From positions 8,109,192 to 8,173,191 of the forward strand of contig JAKJHU010000023.1 in the NCBI GenBank assembly GCA_022316685.1: 64,000 bases of DNA, in the 5' to 3' direction. Positions 1-12,265 of the stretch are shown one piece after another. A program made the position numbers and the translations under genes. The notes under the pieces were generated by a model. It was not told the DNA's origin, ran no database searches, and saw only the letters and a list, made by a program, of their open reading frames with translations. Numbering within the stretch: the first letter of the stretch is position 1; each line of letters starts with the position of its first letter. This stretch comes from Progne subis subis. Taxonomy: Eukaryota > Chordata > Aves > Passeriformes > Hirundinidae.

Positions 1-559
1 AGACTGTATCCTGGTGCTGAAAAGATGGAGGGAGCAAAGAGAGTGTTGTAGGGGAGGAAGATTTAAAACTTTCCATCTCCCATAGTGATGATGAATTATT
101 AAGGTAGTTCATGGCAAGGGTAAGAAAACAGATGTTGCAGCAATAAATGTGTGGCATGATGAAAATTCGGATGAGTTTTAAGTATGCATATAAATGCAAA
201 AAGCCTTCTACTAGAAATGTTAGGAAAAAAGTCTTGTTATGATTTCAGCATAATTTGGCTGTGAAAAAAAAAGATGGAGGTGGAAAGTGCAGATAAGTGG
301 CAGGCTAGATATGATTTATCATGCTGACTGCAAAGGAGATGCAACTGAACGTGCTGTTTTAAACACATCATTCTTGGGGTCATGTCCCTAGAGAACAAAT
401 TTGAGACAAATTTTCTGAGGCTTTCCTTTGAATAAAAACAGTCAGATCTGCAGTGAAGAGATGAATATTCAAAATAATAACTAAATCATCATCATCATAA
501 ATGCTGGAGGTGGGTCTTGAAGGAATGCCAAATGACATGATGTGGTAATGGATAGATGC

Positions 560-2050
560 ACAGAGAGAAAACAACAACAAAAAATTAAAAATCACAGAAA
601 TGTAAGGAGGACAAGGTTTCAGTGATGGATTATTCTTTTTCAACTTTCAAAACCATTAACATTGAAAGGTAAAAGCAGATCATGTTGTGTCTAAGGGGAG
701 CAACCCAATTTACAGAGGTTCTGGAATGAAACTGGAGAAGAGGCAAATTTAATGAGCTTGGAGATGGGAATGAGGAGCAGAGCAGTTTGTAGCTAGTGAG
801 AACAGGGGATCAGAAAAAGAATGTTTTTGGTGGGAGCGTGAGAACTGAAGGAGGAGTGAACAACAGTTTGCTCAGGATGGAAGAACTGAGGCAAACGGAG
901 GAGTTGGAAAAGAGAAATTCTTAAGCTGTGACATGGAAGAAGAAAATGAGTTAAAGAAAGGGAAGTGATGGAAAGCAGATGTCATCATGTAGAAGACACT
1001 GGTGAGATCCCAATGTGGAGAGTGAAGGAGATGCAGGAGCAGAATAAAAGGGAGGATGATTAAGGGTAGCTAAAAATCCTACTTGCAACGACAGATGTTC
1101 CCCAACTGGAGAATAGAGAATTACTTAACTAGGAAACAGGAAGAAATGTAGATGGATAAAAAAAGCTTGCAGTGGGGAAAAGGAGTGAAGTAAAGGAGGT
1201 AGAAAACTAACAATCCTTGGGATAAAAAGAGAAAGATGAGAAGATATGTGGGAAAAAGAGAAGGGTGACAATGAGAATTACTGATCATCTGAAAATTGTA
1301 GAAGGATTGACTGACAAGGCTTGAGGGAGAAGATGACCTCAAGCATGAGGGTGCAAGGTATATGATTATTGTTTAAAAGGGAGAAACACTGCATCAGAGA
1401 TTCAAGAATATGGCTGATGAAAATCAGTGCAAGGCTGTAAGCTTGGTATAGGCTGAAGGAGGAAGGAACACAGAAGGGAGAACATGGGACTCTTCAGCCA
1501 CGGGGTCAGGTGAATTGGTAAAGACTTACATGTGATGCAGTGAAAATAAAATGTTTTGAGCTGAAATCAGAGGACAAGGCTGAAGATGGAGAGCAGACAG
1601 AAAGAAAATGATACAGGGAAGTGAGAAGGGCTATATTTAATGCTGCTAATGATGGAGAAAGAGTAAAAGAGATGTAGCCTGGGAGGAGCATGGACAGGGA
1701 AAGAGCAAAAGTCCAGTGTGACTGCCATGAAATGTATCTGGGGGGATAGAAATGAATGGAAAAGAGAAACTTCTGAAAGAGAGGGAAGATTTAAAAAAGT
1801 ATCCAGCACTTGGTGAGGGTGAAAGGAATGACATATGAAAAAATCATGGATGACAGGGTTTTTTACAGAGACAAAGAGAGTGGGAGGAAAGATGGGTGTA
1901 GGTGTGAAATTTGAAGCTGTGGAACACGACAGGTAGAAGCAGTAGAAAGGAAGATGTAGCATAAAGACAAAATTTTCAAACTTGGATGGTAAAAATAATG
2001 ATCCTAAATTCTCCTTAGCCATCTTACTAGAAAGTGGCTTTAAAGCAGAG
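560..2050. repeat. Purine-rich, strand-asymmetric block
   Basis: The + strand is strongly enriched in A and G, with many short GA-rich words (ggaag, agagaa, gatgga) for about 1.5 kb. As a result the minus strand yields several Ser/Phe/Leu-rich pseudo-ORFs. The asymmetry ends near a pyrimidine tract at 2063-2080. There is no clear repeat unit, so this is compositional bias rather than a simple tandem array. Possible explanations are a decayed GA-rich satellite or transcription-associated skew; the sequence alone does not decide. Confidence 0.5.
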
Positions 2051-2509
2051 TCCCTCAAAATATTTTTCTTTTTTCTTTCCAGACATCATCTGCAAATAGT
2101 TACTCAGATGTGTGGGCTTTTCTCTGGAGGGAGCAGCAGGAAATGAACTATGGATCCCTACTCTGTCATCTTCAGTGTGTTCATTAGGTGGTGCTGGAAA
2201 GGCTGATAGAAACTATATTTAATAAAGTATCATGTGATTCGTTTAGCTGAGAGAAGGAATAGATGTTAATAGTGCCGTTCCTAAACAAGTTTAGCTCTTT
2301 CTGTTTCACCACATTTGGCAGATCTCTTTGGATGATGCCTGTACTAATGCCTAATACAGACTTCAGCCTGAATGCAACCTGAATGGCTGAGACCAGGTTT
2401 ATTTCAGCAGTCTGCACTGGAGGGCTCCACTGCTTGATAATAGCGTTGGTTTCTGTCTTGGGGACTTTCCTGTTTTTGCAGCTGCTTCTGCTTTGTTTGG
2501 AAGTGGATA

Positions 2510-2513
<4 letters not shown>

Positions 2514-2560
<47 letters not shown>
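2514..2560. repeat. Poly(T) homopolymer, 47 nt
   Basis: An uninterrupted run of 47 T on the + strand, by far the longest homopolymer in the window. It could be the poly(A) tail of a minus-strand retrocopy whose body would lie at higher coordinates (from 2561). I see no AATAAA beside it on the minus strand and no recognisable gene in the following 600 bases. Confidence 0.95.
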
Positions 2561-4149
2561 CCTGGACGTGAGCCTTGCTGTGCTTCAGTCACCCGGAGCT
2601 TGTGTTTCTGCAGAGAACAGTCCATAAGACCTTGCCCAGAGATCAAAAGGGAGCTTCCCCACCTGAGCAGAGACTGGCTGAGTGAGCTCCTCCTAATGTT
2701 CCTGGCAGGCGGCTTTGGCTCCTGTGAAATTCAAAGTGTGTGTTTTCACATGCAAAGCTTTGGGACGGGATCCATCTTGCTTGAATCCACCGCTCAGTCC
2801 CTGTAAGAGCTCAGCAGCTCCTCAGGGGCTCCTCAGGTGAGGGGGTTCTGCTCTCACCTGTCCTGAGGAAAGGTCTGCTGCTCTCGTGTCCTGCGTGCTC
2901 CCCGTGGTGCTCTCCACCAGCGTCAGTATTTCAGTCATAATGCCCACTAAAATCCTCTTTCCAAGAGAAGCTTTCTCCTTCCTGTTTTTGAGAAAGGATT
3001 TGGTTGTTAGGCCTGGGGAGCTGCAGCAGACTGTGGTTCTGATTTGTTTTCTAGGAATGACTAAGAGAGGAGGAGTTTGTACTCTCTGACTAAATTCTGA
3101 TGACTCTGTTAGTAACCACATTTCTTTAACTGTACACGAGCTTGCTGAAAGCATGTTTTTAATCTTGCAAAACCCTCCTCAGTTTCTGATGTCACTTCTC
3201 ACATACACTATGTTATGTTCCATTTTTGGCTTCAATCCTTCTGTGTTTGGCATACAGGATTTTCCAGGAATATTTTCAAATGGATTTTCTCAACTTAGTA
3301 AACCTATTACTTTCATATATTTTCATTGTCCGCTGATGTCTGAAGATTTCTTGTCTTGAGTAAAACCCCTTGACCCTGGTTAAAACCAACATTTTTTTTT
3401 ACTATGTAAGCATCTTAAAAGTGAAATATATTAAATCCGAAAAATTAAGAACTATTATGGTGGAGATTTGCTTTCAAGTTATAGCAAAGAATGTAGAGAA
3501 AGAAGTTCAAGTCTTGATCAGAGTAATGAGTATGTGGGATTAATGACTTGGTTGGAAGCTGCATCAGAAAAAAGGTGGTGATTTGAATCCTCAGAGGCAA
3601 AATGAATGAATAACCAGTAGCTGGTTTTGGTTCAGAATGATGATTGTCCCAGATTAGCTTCCCTGGTATCATTTTAACAGGAAAAAAATATATTTAAAAA
3701 AAAATAAATCTGGATGTGCAGTCTGATACTTGCTTTTGAAAAATCTGAAAACACAAGGCTGCAGTTCTCCATTGTGGATCACTCCCTGGTGAAACCAATA
3801 TCCTTTTCTCCAAACTGTGTTGGAACTGGTTATCCTGTACTGCAGTGACATCTACTGAAGGAAAGTAAAAAAAGTCTTGGGAAAGCAGTGTTTGCCTCTC
3901 TGAACATATACAAAAAAGAGGGATTTAATATACTATTGAATACGGAGAGGTTTACATTTTTCCCTTTGTCAATTTCAGAGCTATTATTATCTGGTTTTTT
4001 ATGAAGCACCCATCACCACTATGTTCCCAGACTTTAAACACATACTTAACTAACATATTCTGTGACCTGTTTAGTATACAAATACTTAATTCCTGAAAGA
4101 TTGTGGTTTAGTTTCAGTTGGTTCTCCATTTGAGAATGGAAGTAAAGTG

Positions 4150-4170
4150 TTTTTTTTTTTTTTTTTTTTT
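4150..4170. repeat. Poly(T) run, 21 nt
   Basis: Uninterrupted T run in intergenic sequence. No associated mobile element was recognised. Confidence 0.9.
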
Positions 4171-7100
4171 CCCTCACTGAAGGAGAGGAGATTAGAATTT
4201 AGGGGGCTGGCAAGCATAAATATTGTTCAGACAGAGCTGGCTGCTGTGTGCCACAGTGGGTGGAAAGGACAAGAGAATTGTCGCTTCTGCTACTAAAGTG
4301 AACTGCTTGTATTTTTGTTACCTTTAGGTAGAGCATATTTGAATATGTGTTTTCTTTATGCCCTTTTGCCAGCAAGCACTGTTTTATACTGGAAATTAAT
4401 GAATTGCACAAGACTAATGGATTGCATTACGTACAGCTGCTTGTAGAGGAGATCTGCCTCATTTGCTGGCAACACTTTGTGGTCTATAGCTTCCTCATCC
4501 AGACGTTTCCATCTCTTTCTTCCAGGGAACTGGATTATGTGATCTAATCTTCTTGCCATTGACAGAAGTGTATGCAGGTCTCTGGATGAGGAGGAAAATA
4601 GGATTCATGCCTGCACTTCCATCCCTCAGAAGCAGACAATATTTTGTATTTTTAGTTGCAAGATCCTCCTTGAAGGGATACATCCAAGCAGAAGAAATCC
4701 CACCACTGTATTCATGTGCCAAACTATCAATGACCTTGAAAAAAAACAAAAAAGCATAATGTAGCTGGAAAATATTGTTTGATTAAGATTACTGTTGTTT
4801 AAAAAAGATCTGAAAATAGCAGTGGGAAGGGTTTATAGTTCTGCTTCCTTCTGCATTTTTTTATTTTCTGATCTTCCATCATGTAACACTTACAGCCTAT
4901 AATTAAAACAGCTTGCTGCTATTTGCATTTTTATGAGAAGAGCCTCTTCTAACATACCACTCTTAAATCTCCTATTTGATATCGAGTGAAATTTAATTTC
5001 AAGGCTTTACTCTTTGCAGATCATTTAACTCTTAATGGCTTTTCATCCTAAATCTATCTCTGCTTCTGTCTGAGCATATGTGTCTCCCTCCTCATCTGTC
5101 TCTCTTCCTTGTTATTTGTTCACCTTTAAGCCATTCCAAAACTATTGGAAACACAGATTGCAAAGACAGAAGCCTGAATTTTGCTATTATGCTCTACAAC
5201 TCTGGCATGAGTTCCTACACATTCCTATCAAAAATATTTCTGGAACTGAAAATCCGGCAAGGGAAAATATGAGCTCTAGGCTGCTTATTAGTTAAATAGT
5301 TCTGTGTAGCATTATTTGCACATGGGAGTAATTTATGGATTTAGTTGAACAGTCAAAGAACTGTGCTTTGCACAATATTCTTGGAAGTGCTTAACTTCAG
5401 GACATACATAAAATTAAAATACAATTTATATGCTCAGTTCTAGGTACTTTTTGTAAGGCATCCTTTAGAAAAGTAATAGCTAGCAGCAAAGCACGTCTAG
5501 CAAGTGGAATTTTCTGTTGATTCTCTCATTCCTTTCTCTATCTTTCCCTTTCCTGACAGAAACAGATGGAATTTTATTTTCTCACAATTACTATGAACTG
5601 AGACTAACAGCTCCTAAATTAGCAGTGAGGGGGTGGAAAGGTGTGGAAAGCAATAAAAACATGCAAACCCTCTGTAACAGTCTGATCAGTGAAATGTGGA
5701 AATAAATCTTGTCAATCAATCAACAAACCATAGCTGCCATGTGGCTTGTGGATTACACCCAATACATGTAATGATCCATCAGTCCTGCGTATAATTTGTG
5801 TATATTAAATAACAAAAAAATATATTGATTAGACCTTCCAAACTTCTATGCAAAAGAGGAGGACTGACATTTCATTTACCTACTGATAAAGTCTACAGAG
5901 GATTTTTTGAAGTTGTTGTTTGAGCATGGAAACCTTTTGACTTTTCTGAGAACATTTCCTTTATGTTCTTCTTTGCTGCATGTAGTCTCTTTTTTTTTTT
6001 TTTTTTCTCTGTTTCCTCTCTTCTAAAATTTGGTATTTTCTTTTCATGACCATTATCTTATTTTTTTAAATTGTCATATTTAATCACAAGGGAGGGCACA
6101 ATGGTAATAAGCTCAGTTTAAAACCTACTCCAGTTATCACATGGACATCTGAGAAAGCAGCCACTTGACTTTCTTGTAGGCTAGTTCTGGAGTTGGTCTG
6201 GATGTGCCACATGTCCTGGCCATGATATGATTGTCTGACACGTGCCCCAGGAGTCACACAAGCAAGGACTTCCTGCGCTACAGCTATGTTTAATTTTGAG
6301 AAAGAGGACTTTCTAAACTGAACTGGTCAAATCACTTAAACTCTTAAGCAGGCTGTATGAAAAGATGAGGAAGTTAAGATTCAGAGAAGTACAAGCTGCT
6401 GAGATGTAACTTTCTAAACCTTGATGGAGGTGTGCAGGAGGAAGGCCTGATGCAACGCTTCGTTTTGTCCCTGATGAGGATCTCATTGGTGGAAAATGCA
6501 CATCACCTGAGCTGGAGTGAGGGTTCCCCTTCAGCACCAACAAGGTGGGGATATCCTTTCTGGCAAAGAGAAGTAAAGGAAGAAATTCTCTGTGAGGGAA
6601 AGAAAACAGCTACAGGTGAGGTATATTTCAAGCTTAGTTTTGTCTTTGCTACAGGAACAAGATCGTGCTGCTCCTGAGTACTGGTTGTGGGCTGCCCTAA
6701 GATCAGTAAATTCATTCAGGTATGATGGACTTTGCCATACTGATATTGCTGATACCTGTTAGTTCAAGAATAGGATGTCACTACTTTCTTGGTAGTGTTT
6801 GTACTGACCATAACCCCTTCCAGAACTGATTACCAGTGCCAGATGATGAGGGTTGCTGCCTCTGGTCTGACAGGATTGAGGCGGTCTAACACTTAGCTTA
6901 GGCTGCTGTGATCACTGCTGCCCAGAGGCTGGCAGGGATTCCTTCCTATCACTGAGGAAGCTGAAATACAGAGGTTGCTCCTGGTTACACCCCTGAAGCC
7001 TAAGCAGAGCTTCCACGAAGATGACTGTGATGCATGGGATGAAAGATGTTCAAGTACACTAAAATTATTCAGCTACATATTTTCTGCCAAGTAGACCCTG

Positions 7101-10100
7101 AAAGTTCTGGGAGAAATGCCAAAGTGATGCTGGTTGATGAATGCTTCTGAGCCATCATGTCCTTGACTGCAGGAAGAGAGAATTGTTCGATCAGGGTTGG
7201 GTTTTTTTTTTAAGGTTACTCTCTCTTTGTTTTGCTTTTCTTTGCATGGAGTGATGTTAAATACTGGCTAAAAAATTGTATACTCGTTTGATGATGCCCT
7301 TCTTGTGGAGAACCATAAGTTAGATGCAGCTTTTAGTTATGCAGTTTCCATAGATTCCACTCTATTTATTTCATAGTTACCTCCTACCAGTATCATATGC
7401 ATTTTCCTGGGTTTTTTGGGTTTGCATTGTTTTGCTTATTCACTGCATACAGCACATTGAAAATTCTTAGTAATCTTGCAAACACAATCAGCCTCATTCA
7501 AATTCCTTATATTGTGTGCTCCTTCCATTTCATGGAAGGTCCAACTTCACTCTCCCTCAGCAAATACAGCTGGGAAAGATTTGTCTTAAGTCAGATCTCT
7601 AAAACCTCCTTCTTGAGCATCTGTTTAACAGGATTCTGCACTACATGTTGTTTTGTATTTCAGACTTTTTACCTGTGCCTAAAGGCAGTGGCTATTGACA
7701 TTTCTGCCATAGTGGCTCATTCATACCAAACTTGCCTCTGAAATATGACTTGTTTAGTTCACTGAACTACTCTTCTTTATCTGAAAAAAAAAAAATTAAA
7801 AATTACTGCCACAGTTAGATCATGTTTATTTTCATTAAATTCTTTGCTCCTGCTAATTTTCATGAGGTTGAAATGTTTCTAGATAATGGTGTATGTTTAT
7901 GAAGCCTTTTCAGCATCTTAAGTCCCTCGTATTATTTAACAGTATAAGTATTGCTACAGTTCTAGGGCTTTCTTTTCTGTTTAGCGCAACCAACGTGGAG
8001 AAATTTTCATTTTCCATCTGACAATTTTTACGATATTGTAACAGGAAGATATCTTTCTATTTTACTTCAATCATACACCAATTGATGTTTCTGATGCTCT
8101 TTTTCATGCCTTATTTTTAGTAATTGTGATTGTGCCTTCAATGGAGCATTCGTTTCACATTAGCATCTTGTACTCTGGAGGGATTTTGTACCGATGTAGA
8201 AAAATAGTCTAGAAGCCTTCAAAGAAAGATTGTCCAAAATTAATTTTTTTTAAATTCATCTTTGAAGTATTCTCTAATTTTTGACTCCTGTGAGAACTAA
8301 AGTAGCCAAATTCAGTATATACTAAAATAATAAGCATTTTTATTCTGTATTATATTACTATGTGAACAGATGGAAGAAAGGAGCTGAGCACACAAGTGTT
8401 CAGGAGGTGCTGGATATACAAGGGTCAGTCTGCCTGTAGTAATAAGTGTCCCATTTAATCTGCACAGCGCTGGATTTAAAGGCATGGTTAAGAATTCTGG
8501 GCTACAAAGGATATTAACAGCTCTGAACAGGTATATCTTTGTCTGGGGTCTGCAGATTTATTTGATTATGCTATATATGATCATATGTTCAGGGCAACAG
8601 GGATGTGCAAAGAGCCTCTGTAAACCAGAGAAGACAGAAATACTCCTGTAATCAATGACTCATGTAATTAGCTTTCTTACTAGTGGAAATAGCCAACAAA
8701 GTTCCAAGGAAGCCATGAAGTGTCTCGATAAATATAAAAAAAGTATTAACATGTACGAAAATCTACTGTGGCACATAAAATTTCAAATGCAGCTGAAGAT
8801 AGATAACAAGAAAGAAAAAAAAAAAAAGGCAAAACCACATATAAAGGTATCTTTTTCTTTATGGGCTTAGACTGAAGGTAGACTAAAGGTGCTGTCATCC
8901 AGACTTGTAACATCATGAATGCCAGAACTAATATTATGTGGAAATTGTTCAGAGCAATGTAATTCAGATTCAATGTTATTTTAGGCAATGTAAACACTGT
9001 CCTGACTCACAAGAGAGAGAAAATTAATTTGGTCTAGATCCTATTATTCTCCCTGAGAATATATCTTATTTGAATTAGATTTTTTGATTAAATTCAGTAT
9101 CTGATTTTTAGATGCTACTTTAGAATCAGATTTACAGATTTTCAGTCCTAGTTTGCCTCCTATTTTTAGTAAAACTAGGGCTTTGCAGGGGCTAAGCTAA
9201 AGCTTGAGGGCTTTCCAAAGGTGCAAAACAAAAACAACAGTACCTTTTGTTTCTGTGCAGTCTGCTGCATTTTCCATCTGCCAGAGCATTTACCATCTCA
9301 CAAGAGCTTTTAGCCCAATCTTTGGATTTGGTGTTTACCTTCCTCTATAACTACTTTGCCTTTTTGGAGTAAGTTTTATGTCTTACACAGTTTTATGTCT
9401 TACTGCTATATTTTCTTTAGATTATTGTTTCCTAAAGTTACTGAAGTACTGAAAATGCCCACAAGGACAGATTTCATTAAAGAGCAGTACATGGGTCTAA
9501 TTGTAACTAAAATAAGACAAATTGACACTTCTTTTGTCATCTCCATGCAGTAGTCATTTCTCCAAATGCCTTGGGCATCTTGGAATGTCAGCTTATTAAA
9601 CCTGACTCAACAAAGAATTCTAGGGCACTGTTTTGCAAAGGATGTTTTATTAGTGAGATGGAATCAAGAACCATACAATATAAAGGTTCCCAACTTTGTA
9701 TATTAAAATAAACTGATTTTACGGGCTCTTCAGTAGTGCAAATTTCCTATTTTCAAAAGGAATTTCCTATGACTAGGACTGGAGAGAGTAGTGATACATG
9801 GATAGGGACAGTGCAATGGCATTTCTGTTTTCTCATCCCATGATCTCAGAAGCAAAGCACTCTTTGGATGTTACACCTCTCTCCTTGTCCTTCAACATCC
9901 CTTCTTCAAGTATCTACATTCGATCAGAAAAGTCAACCAGACAAATCACAGTAATTTGGTATTCCATGGTGAGCACTTTTGAGCTGGAAGAATAAAATAC
10001 CTCAAGGTATTCATGGCTCAGGCCAACAAGACAAATTGGTCGTAGTCCCCATGGTTTCTAGGGCTTAATGTCCTGGCACACTTCCAGCATGTGTGGGATT

Positions 10101-12193
10101 TTACAAATGTATTTAAGGAACAGCTTTCAGCCAAAGGTTATGAAGTAAGAGGGTCCTGTAACTTCTCTGCTGCTGTGGTGTGTCTGAACAGAGCATCACC
10201 TCAGCCAGCTGGCCATAGCCAGCAGAGAGAGACAGATGGAATGAATACGGCAACGCTGCCATGAGCTGCAGTGATCAACACAGGCCAGGGCCATAGAAGA
10301 CCCTAATCTGCACATAGAACCATAGGCCACTATGTAAATTAAAAACAAATAAAAAAAGTGGTGATTTTCTAGTCTTCAAATTATTTATGTGATCATATGC
10401 GTTCACTAATTATCGCATGGCTGGTGGCAGGGCACTAGGATGAAGTAGAGAGTTTTTAAACTTCTAAATTATAAAAAGTAATCTTTATGTTAAATAATAA
10501 TATTTTAAAATTCAAAAATAACCAAGTTTTTTTCTGTGTTGCTAAGTAATTTTAAGTAGGACGTTAGTAACTTGCTATTTGTTTATAACAGTAGTCTGAA
10601 CTTTTAGCTCAACTAAGAGAATACAAAAACATCCCCAAAACAATCCTTAAATAAAGTCTGTCCATACAATGGTATGACATTAGCTAAGTAATCCATGTCC
10701 TGCCAGTGTATTACCTCAACCTGTTTCTCTCTTGTCACAGGCAGTAAAAAAGGTCTTTGTCTTGTGCAAATAAAAAGACATTTGAGCATTTCTAAGTAAA
10801 ACTCTGAGAGAAAAAATATTTGCTTAAGACAAACAACTGTTTCATGACAGACCTATTTTGGGTGAAAAGAATGTAAAAATCTAAGCAATGTGTCTCTGGT
10901 GTATAAATAAATGCCCTGTAATTGTCTTTGCTAAAAGTGGAGGTAATGGTGTTGAAACAATAGACCCCATTGAAAAAATGAAATCCTGTAAAGTGATAAA
11001 TGTGTAAGGTCAGCTGAACTATCTGAAGGTAAATCACTTTTCTTTCCTTAGCTACTGACATCTTTAATCTGAGAAAGAAGACGTCCAGAAATTAACTCTG
11101 TGTGTTCCACAGAGGTAGGAAAAGACCTATAACAGGTATAGGATCACACCTGCCACTTCACTTAGTAGGAACCCCTCCATTACCCTGCCTCTTCCCTGGA
11201 TTAGACAATTCCTAGCACAAAAATCTCCAAACTGTGTTCAGACATGCTCACCTCTTGTGAAGACTGTTTCACACAGATTTCTGGCAAAACTGATGAGGCC
11301 AATGCATTTCTGGCCAGCCTGTGGCCAAGGGGCTAATGCTTCACATTCCTTCCAAGGGGTTGGGGTCCTTTAAACAGGTAATGGGCAAAACTCCCCTTGT
11401 ATACACAAAGAATTGCCATATCAGTGGGCCCAAGCCATACTTGGAAGCTCCAGCTGGAGGGGAGAGGGCTGACCAGGAGGTAGTTACAGTTTAGGGGTGC
11501 TTTGTACAGCTCATACAGATTTGCCATAACAGCAACAGTGGCCAGTAGCCTCCGACGGGCTGCACACATCAGGTAAAATCACCAGGAGTGGGGCACAGAT
11601 TTAACACCACAAAAACTAGTACCTTATTTCACACCAGTTTACACAATGTCTTCTTGCCATACTTTCTCCATTTCTCAGTTTCCATTGCACCTTCCAGCCA
11701 TTCCTAATTCTGATCTCTCCCAGCTCCCTTCAATTTTCCCAAGTACTTTAAATATATAAAATACTACATATGTTATATTGTGTGTATATATATCTGATAC
11801 CTATATATCTATAGAGCACTGCTGCTATCCCAGACAGCAGCAGTGTCCTGTTGTAAGGAATTCTCCTCTCAAGGACAGGAGAAAGCACTTAAGTCCGCAG
11901 CTCAAGGATCCTTACTGCACATGTAGAAACAATGCATTTGTGATGGGAACATCAACCTCTGCACCAACAACTGGGTACAAGCATAGAGGGCTTAGTTTGA
12001 GAGGGTTTTTACTTTGTCTCTGTGCTCATATTCTCTTTCCTTTGAAGGCGTGAGAATTTTTCCATTAGGGCTTACTTTGTGAAGTAATTTTGGGAATAAC
12101 CTCACAAGAAACTGAACAACAATAAATATATAAATGTTGAAAAATAAAGAAAAAGCTGTTAAAGCCAAGCATGTAAGAACTTACATCCATGGC

Positions 12194-12265
12194 AAAAAAA
12201 AAAAAAAAAAAACCACAAAAAAACCCAAAAAACACCAAAAACCCAAAACAACAACAACAAAAACT
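12194..12265. repeat. A-rich low-complexity tract
   Basis: A run of 19 A is followed by A-rich sequence broken by single or paired C, ending in an (ACA)n-like stretch. It looks like a decayed poly(A) or simple repeat. No retrogene body was recognised upstream on the + strand. Confidence 0.8.

Noticed and set aside
1567..2058. 163-codon minus-strand open frame, Ser/Phe/Leu-rich
   Set aside because: Direct consequence of the purine-rich + strand; no start context, splice structure or domain.
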